64,000 nucleotides of DNA from Aeromonas sanarellii (GTDB lineage Bacteria; Pseudomonadota; Gammaproteobacteria; Enterobacterales; Aeromonadaceae). The stretch lies in contig NZ_CDBN01000098.1 in assembly GCF_000820085.1 (NCBI RefSeq), positions 62,001 through 126,000 of the forward strand, read 5' to 3'. The position numbers and the translations under genes are program-made. The notes under the pieces are model-generated. The model saw nothing but the letters and a program-made list of their open reading frames with translations, did not search any database and was not told the DNA's origin. Positions 62,447 through 64,000 of the stretch are shown here, one piece after another. Numbering within the stretch: the first letter of the stretch is position 1; every line of letters starts with the position of its first letter.

Positions 62447-63874
62447 TCACAGGCTGTAGGCTTTCTCGCCGTGGCTGGTCACGTCCAGACCCTCCCGCTC
62501 CGCATCTTCCTTCACCCGCAGGCCGATCAGCAGGTCCACCAGCTTGTAGGCCACGGCGGAGACCAGGGCGGTCCAGACCACGGTCACCCCTACGCCGATC
62601 ACCTGCACCTTCACCTGGGCCAGGATGGAGTAGCCTTCGGCCACCTGGTTGGTCACATAGTCCCAGACCCCGGTGCCGCCCAGATCCGGGCTGGCAAACA
62701 CGCCGGTCAACACGGCCCCCAGGATCCCGCACACCCCGTGCAGGCCGAACACGTCCAGGCTGTCATCGGCTCCCAGCAGGCGCTTGAGACCGTGCACGCC
62801 CCACAGACCGGCCACACCGCTCAGCAGACCTATGACGAGGGCGCCGCCCACGCCGACGAAACCGGCGGCAGGGGTGATGGCCACCAGGCCCGCCACGGCA
62901 CCGGACACGGCACCCAGCAGGGAGGGACGTCCCTTCATCGCCCACTCGGCGAAGGTCCAGGAGAGGGCGGCACCGGCTGGCGCCAGCCAGGTGTTGGCGA
63001 AGGCCAGGGCCGCCGTGCCGTTGGCTTCCAGGGAGGAGCCGGCGTTGAAGCCGAACCAGCCGAACCACAGCAGGGCGCCACCAATCATGGTCATGGTCAG
63101 GCTGTGGGGGGTCATGGGATCCCGGCCGTACCCGACCCGCTTGCCGACCATGAAGGCACCAACCAGACCGGCAACCGCTGCATTGATGTGCACCACGGTA
63201 CCGCCGGCGAAATCAAGGGCGCCATGCTGGAACAGATAGCCCGCGGTGGCACCGGCCGCCTCGGCGGCTGCAGCATCCGTATAGGCATCCGGGCCGGCCC
63301 AGTACCACACCATGTGCGCCATCGGAATGTAGGCGAAGGTGAACCAGATCACCGCGAACAGCAGCACGGCCGAGAACTTCATCCGCTCGGCGAAACCGCC
63401 GACGATGAGCCCGCAGGTGATGGCGGCAAAGGCCCCCTGGAACACCACATAGATGAACTCGCTGATCCCCACCCCCTTGTTGAAGGTGGCGGCGATGGAA
63501 TCCGGCGTCACCCCGGCCAGCAGCACCTTGTCAAACGAACCGTAGAAGGCGCCCCCCTCGGTGAAGGTCAGCGAATAGCCGTAAACCACCCAGAGCACGG
63601 TGATGAGGCAGAACAGGGTGAACACCTGCATCAGCACGCTCAGCATGTTCTTGGCGCGCACCAGACCACCGTAGAACAGGGCGAGCCCCGGGATGGACAT
63701 CAGGATCACCAGGGCCGACGCCACCATCAGCCAGGTGTTGTCCCCCTTGTTGATCGTCACGGTCGCGGCAGCCTGTACCACATCCGCCTGTGCGGCCACC
63801 TCTTCGGCCCAGCCAGGGGCGGCCATGGTAGCGCTCAACGCCAGCAGGCCAGTCATTACGAGTCTCTTGAACAT
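62447..63874 (-). CDS. amtB: Ammonium transporter AmtB
   Basis: A 475-residue inner-membrane ammonium channel with a cleavable signal peptide (MFKRLVMTGLLALSATMAAP...WA), 11 membrane helices, and the twin histidines in GGTVVHINAAVAG and DVFGLHGVCGILGA. MVWYWAGPDAY is an extracellular loop. The C-terminal tail (LRVKEDAEREGLDVTSHGEK) has the PII-interacting sequence. AAGGAG before ATG 63874 rules out the longer frame. A PII gene in this window (16384-16722) is not adjacent; a glnK may lie upstream beyond the edge. Confidence 0.95.
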   Translation of the reverse strand: MFKRLVMTGLLALSATMAAPGWAEEVAAQADVVQAAATVTINKGDNTWLMVASALVILMSIPGLALFYGGLVRAKNMLSVLMQVFTLFCLITVLWVVYGYSLTFTEGGAFYGSFDKVLLAGVTPDSIAATFNKGVGISEFIYVVFQGAFAAITCGLIVGGFAERMKFSAVLLFAVIWFTFAYIPMAHMVWYWAGPDAYTDAAAAEAAGATAGYLFQHGALDFAGGTVVHINAAVAGLVGAFMVGKRVGYGRDPMTPHSLTMTMIGGALLWFGWFGFNAGSSLEANGTAALAFANTWLAPAGAALSWTFAEWAMKGRPSLLGAVSGAVAGLVAITPAAGFVGVGGALVIGLLSGVAGLWGVHGLKRLLGADDSLDVFGLHGVCGILGAVLTGVFASPDLGGTGVWDYVTNQVAEGYSILAQVKVQVIGVGVTVVWTALVSAVAYKLVDLLIGLRVKEDAEREGLDVTSHGEKAYSL

Positions 63875-64000
63875 ACAGCCCTCTCCTTGTCGTCCCGGCA
63901 TCCGGGTCCATTTCCTGATATGAATCTCAAACCTGCTCACTGCCCGCATCCTCGCCGCCATCAGGAGACGATGTCACGGGCTCGTCATGGCGACATGGAA

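Overview
The window is GC-rich gammaproteobacterial chromosome, most likely Aeromonas. This rests on protein resemblance and gene order. There is a sodium-type polar flagellar motX, an MSHA-like pseudopilin, a Vibrio-type CNT nucleoside transporter, and E. coli-like neighbourhoods: ffh-ypjD-yfjD, mdh/argR, yggS-proC-yggT-yggU, srmB/yfiC, and radA...serB/smp...deoDBAC. The genus is an inference; no 16S gene is present. I saw no tRNA, rRNA, CRISPR array, prophage, insertion sequence or integrase, so this is core chromosome rather than an island.

Layout: 1-5.6 kb holds ffh (cut by the window edge), a CcsA-like membrane protein, a CorC/CNNM protein, and divergent nsrR/hmp for nitric oxide defence. 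5.6-11.4 kb holds motX, mdh, the artPIQM arginine importer and argR. 11.4-18 kb holds a DyP peroxidase, the fbpABC ferric iron importer, a PII regulator with a sigma-54-like promoter, arfB and ogt. 18-25.7 kb holds a CNT transporter, a LysR regulator, a glutathione peroxidase, an NnrU-like protein, and a glycerate module (kinase, GntP permease, CdaR regulator). 25.8-33.8 kb holds yacL, a CPBP protease, the yggS-proC-yggT-yggU-DUF4426 operon, pilT-pilU and yaaA. 33.8-42.2 kb holds srmB/trmN6, brnQ behind a terminator-bearing leader, zur-cheX-small membrane protein, dusA, hup, rsd and a PilZ protein. 42.2-52 kb holds radA, a tandem-PilZ protein, a hydrolase, serB/smp and a DUF3300-DUF2950 pair. 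52-64 kb holds deoCABD, xapX, a CNT transporter, a TatD nuclease, a pseudopilin, a GNAT enzyme, an RlmD/RlmCD-like methyltransferase and amtB.

The genes form coherent physiological blocks: nucleoside import and catabolism (CNT plus deo), arginine uptake under ArgR, iron uptake, glycerate use, NO detoxification, nitrogen sensing (PII, AmtB), and type IV pilus and c-di-GMP-linked surface behaviour (PilT/U, two PilZ proteins, CheX, MotX, pseudopilin).

The least expected pattern is structural. At five gene boundaries (ffh promoter, artQ/artM, ogt 3' end, proC 5' end, deoB/deoD) a short gene end, gene start or promoter is repeated in tandem as a diverged 'echo'. At artQ/artM the echo is still an open 41-codon frame, and at proC there are three successive ribosome-binding-site/ATG modules.
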